From positions 1-6,510 of the forward strand of contig JAGWTL010000171.1 in NCBI GenBank assembly GCA_028869035.1: a stretch of 6,510 nt of DNA, in the 5' to 3' direction. Made by a program: the position numbers and the translations under genes. Of this stretch, positions 1 through 4,578 are shown one piece after another. Origin of the DNA: Burkholderiales bacterium. GTDB taxonomy: Bacteria; Pseudomonadota; Gammaproteobacteria; Burkholderiales; Burkholderiaceae_C. Within the stretch, counting starts at the first letter, position 1, and every line of letters starts with the position of its first letter. Under the pieces are notes generated by a model, which was not told the origin of the DNA, made no database searches, and saw only the letters and a list, made by a program, of their open reading frames with translations.

Positions 1-68
1 GCTTCGGGCACGCCAGCGGCAATCAATTTTTCGGCAAATTTCAGCATGTCGAAAGTGATCGAGGCCAT
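1..68 (-). CDS. DUF1640-like small coiled-coil protein, N-terminal fragment (runs off window)
   Basis: The minus strand opens with ATG at 68 and reads 22 codons to the window edge with no stop. The product begins MASITFDMLKFAEKL and continues to an AGVPEA motif. This closely resembles the N-terminus of the complete 87-residue protein encoded at 3460-3723 (MATITFDSLKLSDKL, then a Gly and a PEQAE motif), so the two look like paralogs. An AAGG (80-83) lies 11 nt before the start, which is somewhat far for a ribosome-binding site. Family members are small proteins with a central coiled coil and a C-terminal membrane anchor, and their role in bacteria is not established. The C-terminal part lies outside the window, so intactness cannot be judged. 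The call rests on this short N-terminal similarity alone. Confidence 0.65.
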   Translation of the reverse strand, partial: MASITFDMLKFAEKLIAAGVPE

Positions 69-162
69 GCCGAAATGTACCTTAAAACGCCCGACCCTAG
101 GCGGCCCTGGCCCGCCGCGCCATGCCCACTTCGCCGAGGAGCAGGTGCTCGTAAGCACAATG

Positions 163-196
163 AAAAAACCCTGCCGCGTTGCCGCGGCAGGGTTTT
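163..196 (-). terminator. Rho-independent terminator of the porin gene
   Basis: A perfect 14-bp stem pairs 165-178 with 183-196 around a 4-nt loop (179-182). Read on the minus strand, the G+C-rich hairpin ends in a run of six T (complement of 163-168), the classic intrinsic terminator form. It starts 37 nt past the porin stop codon. The flanking A and T runs pair with each other, so it may also work on the plus strand, but no gene is seen arriving from that side. Confidence 0.9.
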
Positions 197-233
197 GGCT
201 CCGAATCGTCAACTGGCTTGCGCCAGCGTCAGA

Positions 234-1277
234 TCAGAAGTTGTGGCGCAGGCCGACCAGGAGGCGGTCAGCATCCTTGACGGTGGTGCCGGTGGTGTTG
301 TCAGCCGACATCTTGATATAACGTGCGTAGGTCACGGAGCGCTTGCTCAGAGCGTACTGCACGCCAACGGCGTTCTGGGTCGCGTCGATGTTATTCACGC
401 CCTTGTCGTCAACACGCTGCAGGTTGGCCGTCAGGGACAGGGCGGGCGACAGCGGCACTTCGGCCAGCAGGTTCAAACCGGATTGGTCGACAACCGTTGC
501 GCCAGTTGCGTCGGTCGTCTTGTAGGTGTGGCCACCCAGACCGAACTTGGCGAACTTGAAGTCGTACGACACAAAGTAGCTGGTCAGGTCATCCTTGTTG
601 GCAACTGCGGTGGTACCACCACCACCACCACCGATTTCGCGGTTGAACTTGCTCACGCCGGCGCTGATCGGGCCGTTGTTATAGAACAGGCCGACGTCGG
701 ACAGGGCGCCAGCATCGGGTGTGGCTTTGTCGTCAGACTTGGGCGAGTAGAGCAGACCGAAGCTGAAGCCGGAGAAGTTCGGCGAGGTGTAGCCGATCGA
801 GCTGTCCAAGCGGGTCACGGCCAGGCCCATCAGGGTGGAGTAGCCGCCAGCGGTCAGCGCGGCGCGGCCGGCGTCCTTGGTGCTGAAGCTGGCGCCACGG
901 GCGCCCTGGACGCTCAGGGTGGGGGCGTTCGGAGCGCCCAGCTTGACGGCACCGAAAGAGCCCGACAGGCCGACGAAGGTCTGGGCGGTGCTGTAGGTGC
1001 CGCCAGTGTCTGAGGTACCAGTGTCGGCCACGCTGAAGTTGGTTTCCACCAGGAAGTCAGCCTTCAGGCCGCCACCCAGATCTTCCGAACCGGACAGGGT
1101 GAAGCCGGTCGTGCCGAGGCCGTCCTTGGTGATGCGCGTGCTGTTAACCGTGGTGCCGGCAGTGGTTTCGGTCTTGCTCGAACGGTAGGTGGCGTCCAGG
1201 GTGCCGGACACGGTCACGTTCTGGGCGAAAGCGCCGGTGGCAGCCAGGGCAGCCACAGCAATCAGGGTCTTTTTCAT
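234..1277 (-). CDS. Outer-membrane trimeric porin, Gram-negative Porin_4/Omp32-like
   Basis: This encodes a 347-residue general diffusion porin, the usual size for Burkholderiales 16-strand porins. Residues 1-18 (MKKTLIAVAALAATGAFA) are a textbook Sec signal peptide, with likely cleavage before QNVTVSG, the first beta strand. Family hallmarks follow: GSEDLGGGLKADFLVET (about 63-79) and FVGLSGSFGAVKLG (101-114). The C-terminus is VGLRHNF, whose final Phe is the sorting signal read by the BAM complex. Residues 216-221 are six glycines encoded by a GGT run, probably in a surface loop. The ATG at 1277 was chosen because it begins the signal peptide and has GGAGAA (1286-1291) 8 nt upstream; the frame stays open 21 codons further without a comparable start. 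The family commonly favours anions or small organic acids, but the substrate here is not evident. The gene has its own promoter and terminator, so it is probably monocistronic. Confidence 0.93.
   Translation of the reverse strand: MKKTLIAVAALAATGAFAQNVTVSGTLDATYRSSKTETTAGTTVNSTRITKDGLGTTGFTLSGSEDLGGGLKADFLVETNFSVADTGTSDTGGTYSTAQTFVGLSGSFGAVKLGAPNAPTLSVQGARGASFSTKDAGRAALTAGGYSTLMGLAVTRLDSSIGYTSPNFSGFSFGLLYSPKSDDKATPDAGALSDVGLFYNNGPISAGVSKFNREIGGGGGGTTAVANKDDLTSYFVSYDFKFAKFGLGGHTYKTTDATGATVVDQSGLNLLAEVPLSPALSLTANLQRVDDKGVNNIDATQNAVGVQYALSKRSVTYARYIKMSADNTTGTTVKDADRLLVGLRHNF
615..632. repeat. Trinucleotide microsatellite (ACC)6 / (GGT)6 inside the porin gene
   Basis: Six tandem ACC units on the plus strand read as six GGT glycine codons (porin residues 216-221) on the minus strand. 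Gain or loss of a unit by slippage would keep the frame and only change the length of the glycine run. Confidence 0.9.
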
Positions 1278-1285
1278 GTTGAAAG

Positions 1286-1291
1286 TTCTCC
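1286..1291 (-). promoter_or_regulatory. Shine-Dalgarno site of the porin gene
   Basis: GGAGAA on the minus strand lies 8 nt before the ATG at 1277. It decides the start at the signal peptide over the upstream in-frame ATG at 1340. Confidence 0.8.
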
Positions 1292-1366
1292 AAAGGTTTA
1301 ACAAGGGGTCCCGAAGGGAGTTTCCGGATCCCCGGGCCAACCTCCTCTAGCAAGGAAGTTGCATGT

Positions 1367-1395
1367 ATTGCACCAGAGCCCGATAGCCGGGTCAA
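1367..1395 (-). promoter_or_regulatory. Candidate sigma-70 promoter of the porin gene
   Basis: On the minus strand, TTGACC (1395-1390; 5 of 6 consensus) is followed after exactly 17 nt by TGCAAT (1372-1367; 4 of 6). Transcription would start near 1360 and give a leader of about 80 nt. The leader holds complementary blocks around 1306-1334 (GGGGATCC against GGACCCC), which could form a hairpin just before the ribosome-binding site. The promoter was found by eye and has no experimental support. Confidence 0.5.
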
Positions 1396-1490
1396 AGGAA
1401 AAACCCCGAGTCCTCGCTATTCGCACCGGGTTTCGTTGTGGCTCTGCAACATCGCCCCCATCCCTGGTGGCGCCCCCCGCCGATACCGCC

Positions 1491-1517
1491 AAATGTATCT
1501 ACAATGTAGACACATTT
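1491..1517 (+). promoter_or_regulatory. mazEF operator: 27-bp near-perfect palindrome
   Basis: Arms 1491-1503 and 1505-1517 flank a single central base and match at 12 of 13 positions; the only mismatch is 1497 against 1511. The site ends 11 nt before the mazE start, where an autoregulatory operator for a MazE-type AbrB-fold antitoxin is expected. The core GTATCTACAATGTAGA (1495-1510) matches, as I remember it, part of the alternating palindrome that controls E. coli mazEF. A TACAAT hexamer (1500-1505) inside it could be the -10 box, so bound MazE-MazF would cover the promoter. I found no convincing -35 box. The operator role is inferred from position and symmetry. Confidence 0.8.
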
Positions 1518-1528
1518 CAAAGAAAATC

Positions 1529-1771
1529 ATGGAAACCACCATCAAGAAATGGGGCAACAGCCCCGCCTTGCGCCTGCCGGCGGCTCTGCTCAAGGCGGCC
1601 TCGCTCAACCTTGACCAGAAAGTGAGCATCACGGCCCGTGGCGGCAAGCTCATCATCGAGCCGCTGGATTCGATCGAGTACCAGCTTGAAGACCTGCTGT
1701 CCGGGATCAGCCCCGCCAACCTTCATGACGAAGTCGACACAGGCAGGGCCGTGGGAAATGAATCGCTGTGA
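1529..1771 (+). CDS. mazE: MazE-type antitoxin (AbrB/SpoVT fold)
   Basis: This is an 80-residue antitoxin that should bind and neutralise the MazF ribonuclease encoded next and repress the operon. Residues 1-46 form the swapped-hairpin AbrB DNA-binding domain: TTIKKWGNSPALRLPAALL, then LNLDQKVSI and GGKLIIEP, which line up with E. coli MazE almost without gaps. The C-terminal half (about 50-80), with LLSGISPANLHDEVDTG, matches the acidic tail that wraps MazF (ITPENLHENIDWG in E. coli MazE). The length is close to the 82 residues of E. coli MazE. The ATG at 1529 fits the family N-terminus; in-frame ATGs further upstream would put the operator palindrome inside the gene. The ribosome-binding site is weak. 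The stop codon overlaps the mazF start by 4 nt. Confidence 0.93.
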   Translation: METTIKKWGNSPALRLPAALLKAASLNLDQKVSITARGGKLIIEPLDSIEYQLEDLLSGISPANLHDEVDTGRAVGNESL

Positions 1772-2115
1772 CCAGCGCGCGCGGCTACGTGCCGGAATGC
1801 GGTGATGTTGTCTGGCTGGCATTCGACCCGCAAGCCGGCCATGAACAGGCTGGCCACAGGCCAGCGCTGGTCGTCAGCCCGGCCACGTACAACCAGAAGA
1901 CCGGACTGATGATCTGCTGCCCCCTGTCGACCCGGATCAAGGCTTATCCATTCGAAGTCCTCGCCGAAGTGGACGGCGTGGCTTGCGCCGTGCTGGCCGA
2001 CCAGGCGAGGTCAATGGACTGGCGCTCCTATCACGCCAAACGCAAGGCCGTCGTGGACACCCGTGTCATGGCCGAGGTCCGGGCCAAGATCAAGGCGCTG
2101 CTGGGGATCAGGTAG
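1768..2115 (+). CDS. mazF: MazF toxin, sequence-specific mRNA endoribonuclease
   Basis: This 115-residue protein aligns over its whole length with E. coli MazF (111 aa), which cuts single-stranded mRNA at short motifs and halts translation. Visible blocks are YVPECGDVVWLAFDP (7-21), HEQAGHRPALVVSP (25-38), YNQKTGLMICCP (41-52), IKAYPFEV (57-64) and ADQARSMDWR (77-86). The catalytic Arg is R31 (E. coli R29). The residue aligned to catalytic T52 of E. coli is S54, a conservative change that keeps the hydroxyl. Cleavage specificity cannot be read from the sequence. The start is GTG at 1768, overlapping the mazE stop as GTGA, an arrangement that suggests translational coupling and keeps toxin output tied to antitoxin. 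The frame is intact, and the pair looks functional. Confidence 0.93.
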   Translation: MTSARGYVPECGDVVWLAFDPQAGHEQAGHRPALVVSPATYNQKTGLMICCPLSTRIKAYPFEVLAEVDGVACAVLADQARSMDWRSYHAKRKAVVDTRVMAEVRAKIKALLGIR

Positions 2116-2273
2116 AAGCGGCTGCCAGCATGCAGCTGATCATCCATTTGATGATTCCCACCTTCTTTGCTTCGGCCAAGTCAGCCGTGCTTGTGAGTCA
2201 GGTCCAAACGGTGGTGTAACGGTTGCTTTTTGGATGCGTTTTGGATACTCTTGTCATTAAGGAGACCCCCACC
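2116..2273. other. Intergenic gap between the mazEF and fitA-like loci
   Basis: This is 158 bp without a convincing gene. It holds a weak 6-bp inverted repeat (2139-2144 with 2150-2155, 5-nt loop) with no T run, so it is a poor terminator. A direct repeat precedes the next gene and is listed separately. A 29-codon frame from 2130 has no ribosome-binding site or recognisable product. mazEF therefore has no evident intrinsic terminator, and some read-through into the next locus is possible. Confidence 0.6.
2228..2246. repeat. Direct repeat upstream of the fitA-like antitoxin (possible operator)
   Basis: TTTTGGAT occurs at 2228-2235 and again at 2239-2246, 11 bp apart start to start, which is about one DNA turn. 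Ribbon-helix-helix antitoxins bind short tandem half-sites in their own promoters, so this is a candidate operator. GATACT (2244-2249) could be a weak -10 box overlapping the second copy. The role is inferred only from position. Confidence 0.35.
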
Positions 2274-2540
2274 ATGCAAACCACAGCCGATCTGCAATTG
2301 AAAAAAGTGCCTGCGCGCATCAAGTCGCTGATCACCCGCGAGGCAACCGTCCATCATCGATCCATGAATCAGGAAGCCATCGCGCTCCTGGAAGAGGCCC
2401 TGCTCGCCAGGGCTCAGCGGCAAACGCCCACGCGCGATGAAATTGACGAGATATTGGATCGCTATAACAGCCTCCCTGATCGAAGCGACAAGCCACTATC
2501 GGAAATGATTGAATTCGACGAGTTGGGCTTGCCTAAATGA
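2274..2540 (+). CDS. FitA/VapB-like ribbon-helix-helix antitoxin (orphaned)
   Basis: This is an 88-residue antitoxin. Residues 7-45 (LQLKKVPARIKSLI, then the HHRSMNQEAIALLEEALL region) match the FitA/Arc-type ribbon-helix-helix DNA-binding fold, which dimerises and binds the operon's own promoter. The C-terminal part (52-88), ending EFDELGLPK, is the segment that in FitA/VapB proteins threads through the PIN toxin active site. The ATG at 2274 has TAAGGAG (2258-2264) 9 nt upstream; an earlier in-frame ATG at 2223 lacks such a site. The stop overlaps the toxin start as ATGA. Because the toxin behind it is truncated, this antitoxin probably has no working partner here. It may still repress its promoter and so affect transcription into coq7. 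Confidence 0.85.
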   Translation: MQTTADLQLKKVPARIKSLITREATVHHRSMNQEAIALLEEALLARAQRQTPTRDEIDEILDRYNSLPDRSDKPLSEMIEFDELGLPK

Positions 2541-2752
2541 CAGCGAAAAAACATCTCCCCAACGGAGCGGTCGTCGACTCCTCGCCGATCATGAGCATTC
2601 TGGATGGCCGTCCGTCCGGGCCACCATTCAAGGACGCCTTGTCAAAAACCAAACCGCTTTTCATGAGCGCGCCAACGTATGTGGAGCTACAAGTTCGACA
2701 AACAGCATCAGCCCTTGCCATTGCAGAGCGGTCCGTCAAGGTGATCTCGATC
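2537..2752 (+). pseudogene. Truncated PIN-domain toxin (VapC/FitB-like), 3' half lost, open into coq7
   Basis: The frame starts at ATG 2537, overlapping the antitoxin stop, and encodes the front half of a PIN ribonuclease. AVVDSSPIMSIL carries the first active-site Asp (D14), and SAPTYVELQ carries the conserved Glu (E50). PIN toxins run to roughly 130 residues and need further acidic residues (typically a GD or D near residue 90-100) to hold metal. Here recognisable similarity fades around residue 53-60, and the frame runs without a stop into coq7 at 2753. The missing half and catalytic acids make nuclease activity unlikely. The exact junction is uncertain, somewhere around 2690-2740. The simplest explanation is a deletion that removed the toxin's 3' end and joined it to the coq7 leader. 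Confidence 0.8.
2738..2743 (+). promoter_or_regulatory. coq7: Shine-Dalgarno site for the internal coq7 start
   Basis: AAGGTG lies 9 nt before the ATG at 2753 and supports independent initiation of coq7 within the longer frame. The same hexamer serves the osmC-like gene (4195-4200, minus strand). Confidence 0.6.
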
Positions 2753-3379
2753 ATGACTCCTCTCGACTCTCTTCTGTCCGCCGCCGACACCGCACTGCGC
2801 ACGCTTTTTGCCGCACCCCGCGCCGCGCTTCCGACCCCGCAGGCCGATAGCCCGGGCGCTGAACTGACGGAAGAGGAAAAGCGCCTGTCCGCCGCCCTCA
2901 TGCGCGTGAACCATGCCGGCGAAGTCTGCGCCCAGGCGCTTTACACCGCCCAGGCCCTGAGCACACCCGACCGGGCCCTGCGCGCGCATTTCAAGCGCGC
3001 CTGCGCCGAGGAGACCGACCACCTGGCCTGGACGAAGCAGCGGCTGGATGAACTGGGCTCGCGCACTTCGCTGCTGAATCCGCTGTGGTACGCCGGCGCC
3101 TTCGGCATCGGCCTGGTGGCCGGACGCCTGGGCAACGCGGTCAGCCTGGGTTTCGTGGTCGAGACCGAGCGGCAGGTGGAAGCCCATCTGATGGGCCATA
3201 TGGACCGGCTGCCCGCAGGTGACCAGACCTCGCGCGCCATCGTGGCGCAGATGGCCGCCGACGAGGTGAGTCACGCCGTGGACGCGCAAAAGGCCGGGGC
3301 CATGGAGCTGCCCGGGCCGGTGAAGGATCTGATGCGCGCGGCGGCCAAGGTCATGACCACCACCGCGCATTACGTTTGA
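2753..3379 (+). CDS. coq7: Coq7, 3-demethoxyubiquinol 3-hydroxylase (diiron monooxygenase)
   Basis: Coq7 carries out the late C6-hydroxylation of 2-polyprenyl-3-methyl-6-methoxy-1,4-benzoquinol in ubiquinone synthesis, at the inner face of the cytoplasmic membrane. The 208-residue product has the ferritin-like diiron ligand set: E57 (NHAGEVCAQALY), E87xxH90 (EETDHLAW), probably E139 (ETERQVEAHL) and E171xxH174 (DEVSHAVDAQKAGA). The hydrophobic stretch at about 110-136 (NPLWYAGAFGIG onward) fits the membrane-contacting helices. ATG 2753 was chosen because the family N-terminus (ADTALRTLFA) follows it closely and AAGGTG lies 9 nt upstream. The frame continues upstream without a stop into the PIN remnant, so a 280-residue hybrid from ATG 2537 is also possible. 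I see no separate promoter, so expression may partly depend on the toxin-antitoxin promoter. Confidence 0.93.
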   Translation: MTPLDSLLSAADTALRTLFAAPRAALPTPQADSPGAELTEEEKRLSAALMRVNHAGEVCAQALYTAQALSTPDRALRAHFKRACAEETDHLAWTKQRLDELGSRTSLLNPLWYAGAFGIGLVAGRLGNAVSLGFVVETERQVEAHLMGHMDRLPAGDQTSRAIVAQMAADEVSHAVDAQKAGAMELPGPVKDLMRAAAKVMTTTAHYV

Positions 3380-3380
3380 G

Positions 3381-3425
3381 TCTGTTCGGGCTTGTCGAAG
3401 CCCGCCCCTTCGACAGGCTCAGGGA
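3381..3425. repeat. REP-like intergenic palindrome
   Basis: In the gap between convergent genes, CTTGTCGAAG (3391-3400) is mirrored by CTTCGACAGG (3408-3417); TGTCGAAG (3393-3400) pairs exactly with 3408-3415. An overlapping alternative hairpin pairs 3387-3393 with 3398-3404 over a 4-nt loop. The right-hand arm, TTCGACAGGCTCAGGG, is a motif I recall from dispersed repeats in Comamonadaceae and other proteobacteria. Compared with that remembered form, the left arm looks shortened. It has no strong T run, so terminator function is doubtful. Confidence 0.6.
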
Positions 3426-3459
3426 AAACGGGAGGAATTCTCCGGATGAAAGAAGGGGC

Positions 3460-3723
3460 TCAGTGGCTGAGCAATTTGACAAGAACGGCGATGATGCCGC
3501 CAATCACCAGTCCCAGCATCCACTTGATTTGCGTCACTTCGGTCTTGAGCACTGCGAGATCTGTTTTCAGGGGGGACAGGGCAAAGTCCAAGTCTTTACG
3601 CGTTACCAGTTCGTCCTGCGCTTCGGCAATAACACGCACCACGGTTTCGGCCTGTTCAGGCGTGAAGCCTGAGGCTTTGAGCTTGTCGCTCAGCTTGAGC
3701 GAGTCGAAAGTGATGGTTGCCAT
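3460..3723 (-). CDS. DUF1640-like small coiled-coil membrane-anchored protein
   Basis: This is an 87-residue protein with an unknown role. Residues 1-35 carry the N-terminal motif MATITFDSLKLSDKL and a PEQAETVVRVIAEAQDEL helix. Residues about 36-66 (LVTRKDLDFAL, LKTDLAVLKTEV) have heptad-like spacing of a coiled coil. Residues about 68-84 (WMLGLVIGGIIAVLV) are a single transmembrane helix at the C-terminus. This layout matches the bacterial relatives of the CCDC90/MCUR1 group (DUF1640). GAGG (3736-3739) lies 12 nt before the ATG, inside the end of the upstream osmC-like gene. Only 14 nt separate the two genes, so they are probably co-transcribed. A second copy of this family begins at 68 on the same strand. 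Confidence 0.8.
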   Translation of the reverse strand: MATITFDSLKLSDKLKASGFTPEQAETVVRVIAEAQDELVTRKDLDFALSPLKTDLAVLKTEVTQIKWMLGLVIGGIIAVLVKLLSH

Positions 3724-3737
3724 GCCTGCAATTTACC

Positions 3738-4187
3738 TCAAATCTCCAGCACCTCAAAACCGGTCGTGATCTCGGCCGTCTTGCCCAGCATGATGCTGGC
3801 CGAGCAGTATTTGTCGTGGCTCATCTTGATGGCACGTTCCACGGCGGCGGGCGGGATGCCCTTGCCGGTCACGGTGAAGTGCATGTGGATCCTGGTGAAG
3901 ACCTTGGGGTCTTCCGTGGCACGTTCGCTGCTGAGCTTGACGCTGCAGCCGCGCACATCGTGCCGGCCACGTTTGAGGATGAGCACCACGTCGTAGGCCG
4001 TGCAGCCGCCCGTGCCGGCCAGCACGGTCTCCATGGGGCGCGGGGCCAGGTTCTGGCCGCCGTTCTCGGGCTTGGCCGCGTCGGGCGCGCCATCCATCAC
4101 CAGCACGTGGCCGCTGCCGGTTTCGGCCACGAAGCCCATGTGGGAGCGCGCGCCGGTGGCGCCGGTCCAGCTGACGGTGCATTCCAT
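3738..4187 (-). CDS. OsmC/Ohr superfamily protein, YhfA-like
   Basis: This 149-residue protein is of the OsmC superfamily, cytosolic thiol peroxidases that reduce organic hydroperoxides or related substrates; the YhfA branch has no firmly known substrate. The two redox cysteines are C62 in TGGCTAYDVVLILK and C128 in DKYCSASIML. The conserved Glu is E53 in RPMETVL, next to the first Cys. Length and motif spacing are typical of the YhfA-like subgroup rather than Ohr. The ATG at 4187 has AAGGTG (4195-4200) 7 nt upstream. It is first in a probable two-gene unit with the DUF1640-like gene and is transcribed divergently from the phd-relE locus; no clear promoter was found for it in the 127-bp gap (4188-4314). 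Confidence 0.9.
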   Translation of the reverse strand: MECTVSWTGATGARSHMGFVAETGSGHVLVMDGAPDAAKPENGGQNLAPRPMETVLAGTGGCTAYDVVLILKRGRHDVRGCSVKLSSERATEDPKVFTRIHMHFTVTGKGIPPAAVERAIKMSHDKYCSASIMLGKTAEITTGFEVLEI

Positions 4188-4260
4188 GTCAGATCACCTT
4201 TCAGTAAGAGAGAGGATGGATTGTCGCCGACGACGGCCGGGCCCCTGCCCGAGCCGCTGT

Positions 4261-4289
4261 TTGACAAAATGAAATAAGCACACAAAAAT
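4261..4289 (+). promoter_or_regulatory. Candidate promoter of the phd-relE locus
   Basis: A perfect TTGACA (4261-4266) is followed after 17 nt by AAAAAT (4284-4289; 4 of 6 against TATAAT). Transcription would begin near 4296. TGCAC occurs at 4289-4293 and again at 4301-4305, a 12-bp-spaced direct repeat that overlaps the likely start region and could be an antitoxin binding site. Relatively A+T-rich sequence here contrasts with the G+C-rich surroundings. Confidence 0.5.
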
Positions 4290-4314
4290 GCACTGATTTC
4301 TGCACCGGAAAGAC

Positions 4315-4578
4315 ATGGACTCCATGACCATCACCCACCCGATCTACGCTGAAACCACGGTCAGCATGACCGACCTGCGGCGCAATCCCGGCCGCATCCT
4401 GGAGGACGCCGGCAATTTCCCGGTGGCCGTGCTCAATCACAACAAGCCAGCCGCCTATCTGCTGTCAGCCAAGGCTTATGAAGCCCTGCTGGACCGGCTG
4501 GACGACGCGGAACTGGTCAAGGTCGTCAAGCAGCGCCAGGGCGGCAAACGGATCAAGGTGAAGCTTGAAGACCTATGA
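4315..4578 (+). CDS. Phd/YefM-family antitoxin
   Basis: This is an 87-residue antitoxin. Residues 12-65 (AETTVSMTDLRRNPGRIL, then FPVAVLNHNKPAAYLLS and AKAYEALLDRLDD) form the Phd/YefM DNA-binding domain, which dimerises and binds operators in its own promoter. Residues 66-87 (ELVKVVKQRQ to KVKLEDL) are the tail expected to wrap and block the toxin. The start is either ATG 4315 or ATG 4324 (three codons later). GGAAAG (4307-4312) is close to the first and about 11 nt from the second, so both are possible and the difference does not affect the domain. It overlaps the relE-like gene by 14 nt, giving a coupled antitoxin-toxin operon. Pairing a Phd/YefM antitoxin with a RelE-type toxin is common. 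Confidence 0.9.
   Translation: MDSMTITHPIYAETTVSMTDLRRNPGRILEDAGNFPVAVLNHNKPAAYLLSAKAYEALLDRLDDAELVKVVKQRQGGKRIKVKLEDL

Noticed and set aside
145..158. Small hairpin (5-bp stem, 4-nt loop) just left of the porin terminator
   Set aside because: Too short and without a T run; the adjacent 14-bp hairpin explains termination.
615..632. ACC run as part of a CRISPR-like or other array
   Set aside because: It is a simple triplet run inside a coding region, with no spaced repeats.
75..1013. Long open frame on the plus strand across the porin gene
   Set aside because: It is antisense to a porin with signal peptide, family motifs and C-terminal Phe; the product is low-complexity, has no recognisable motif and follows from high G+C codon bias.
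1436..1528. Upstream in-frame starts for mazE
   Set aside because: They would place the operator palindrome inside the coding region and add residues absent from MazE; ATG 1529 fits the family.
2139..2155. Inverted repeat as a mazEF terminator
   Set aside because: Only 6 A+T-rich base pairs and no following T run.
2130..2219. Possible 29-codon small gene between mazF and the fitA-like gene
   Set aside because: No ribosome-binding site, no recognisable product and no support beyond being open.
2223..2273. Earlier start for the fitA-like antitoxin
   Set aside because: TAAGGAG at 2258-2264 points to ATG 2274, and the extra 17 residues do not belong to the ribbon-helix-helix fold.
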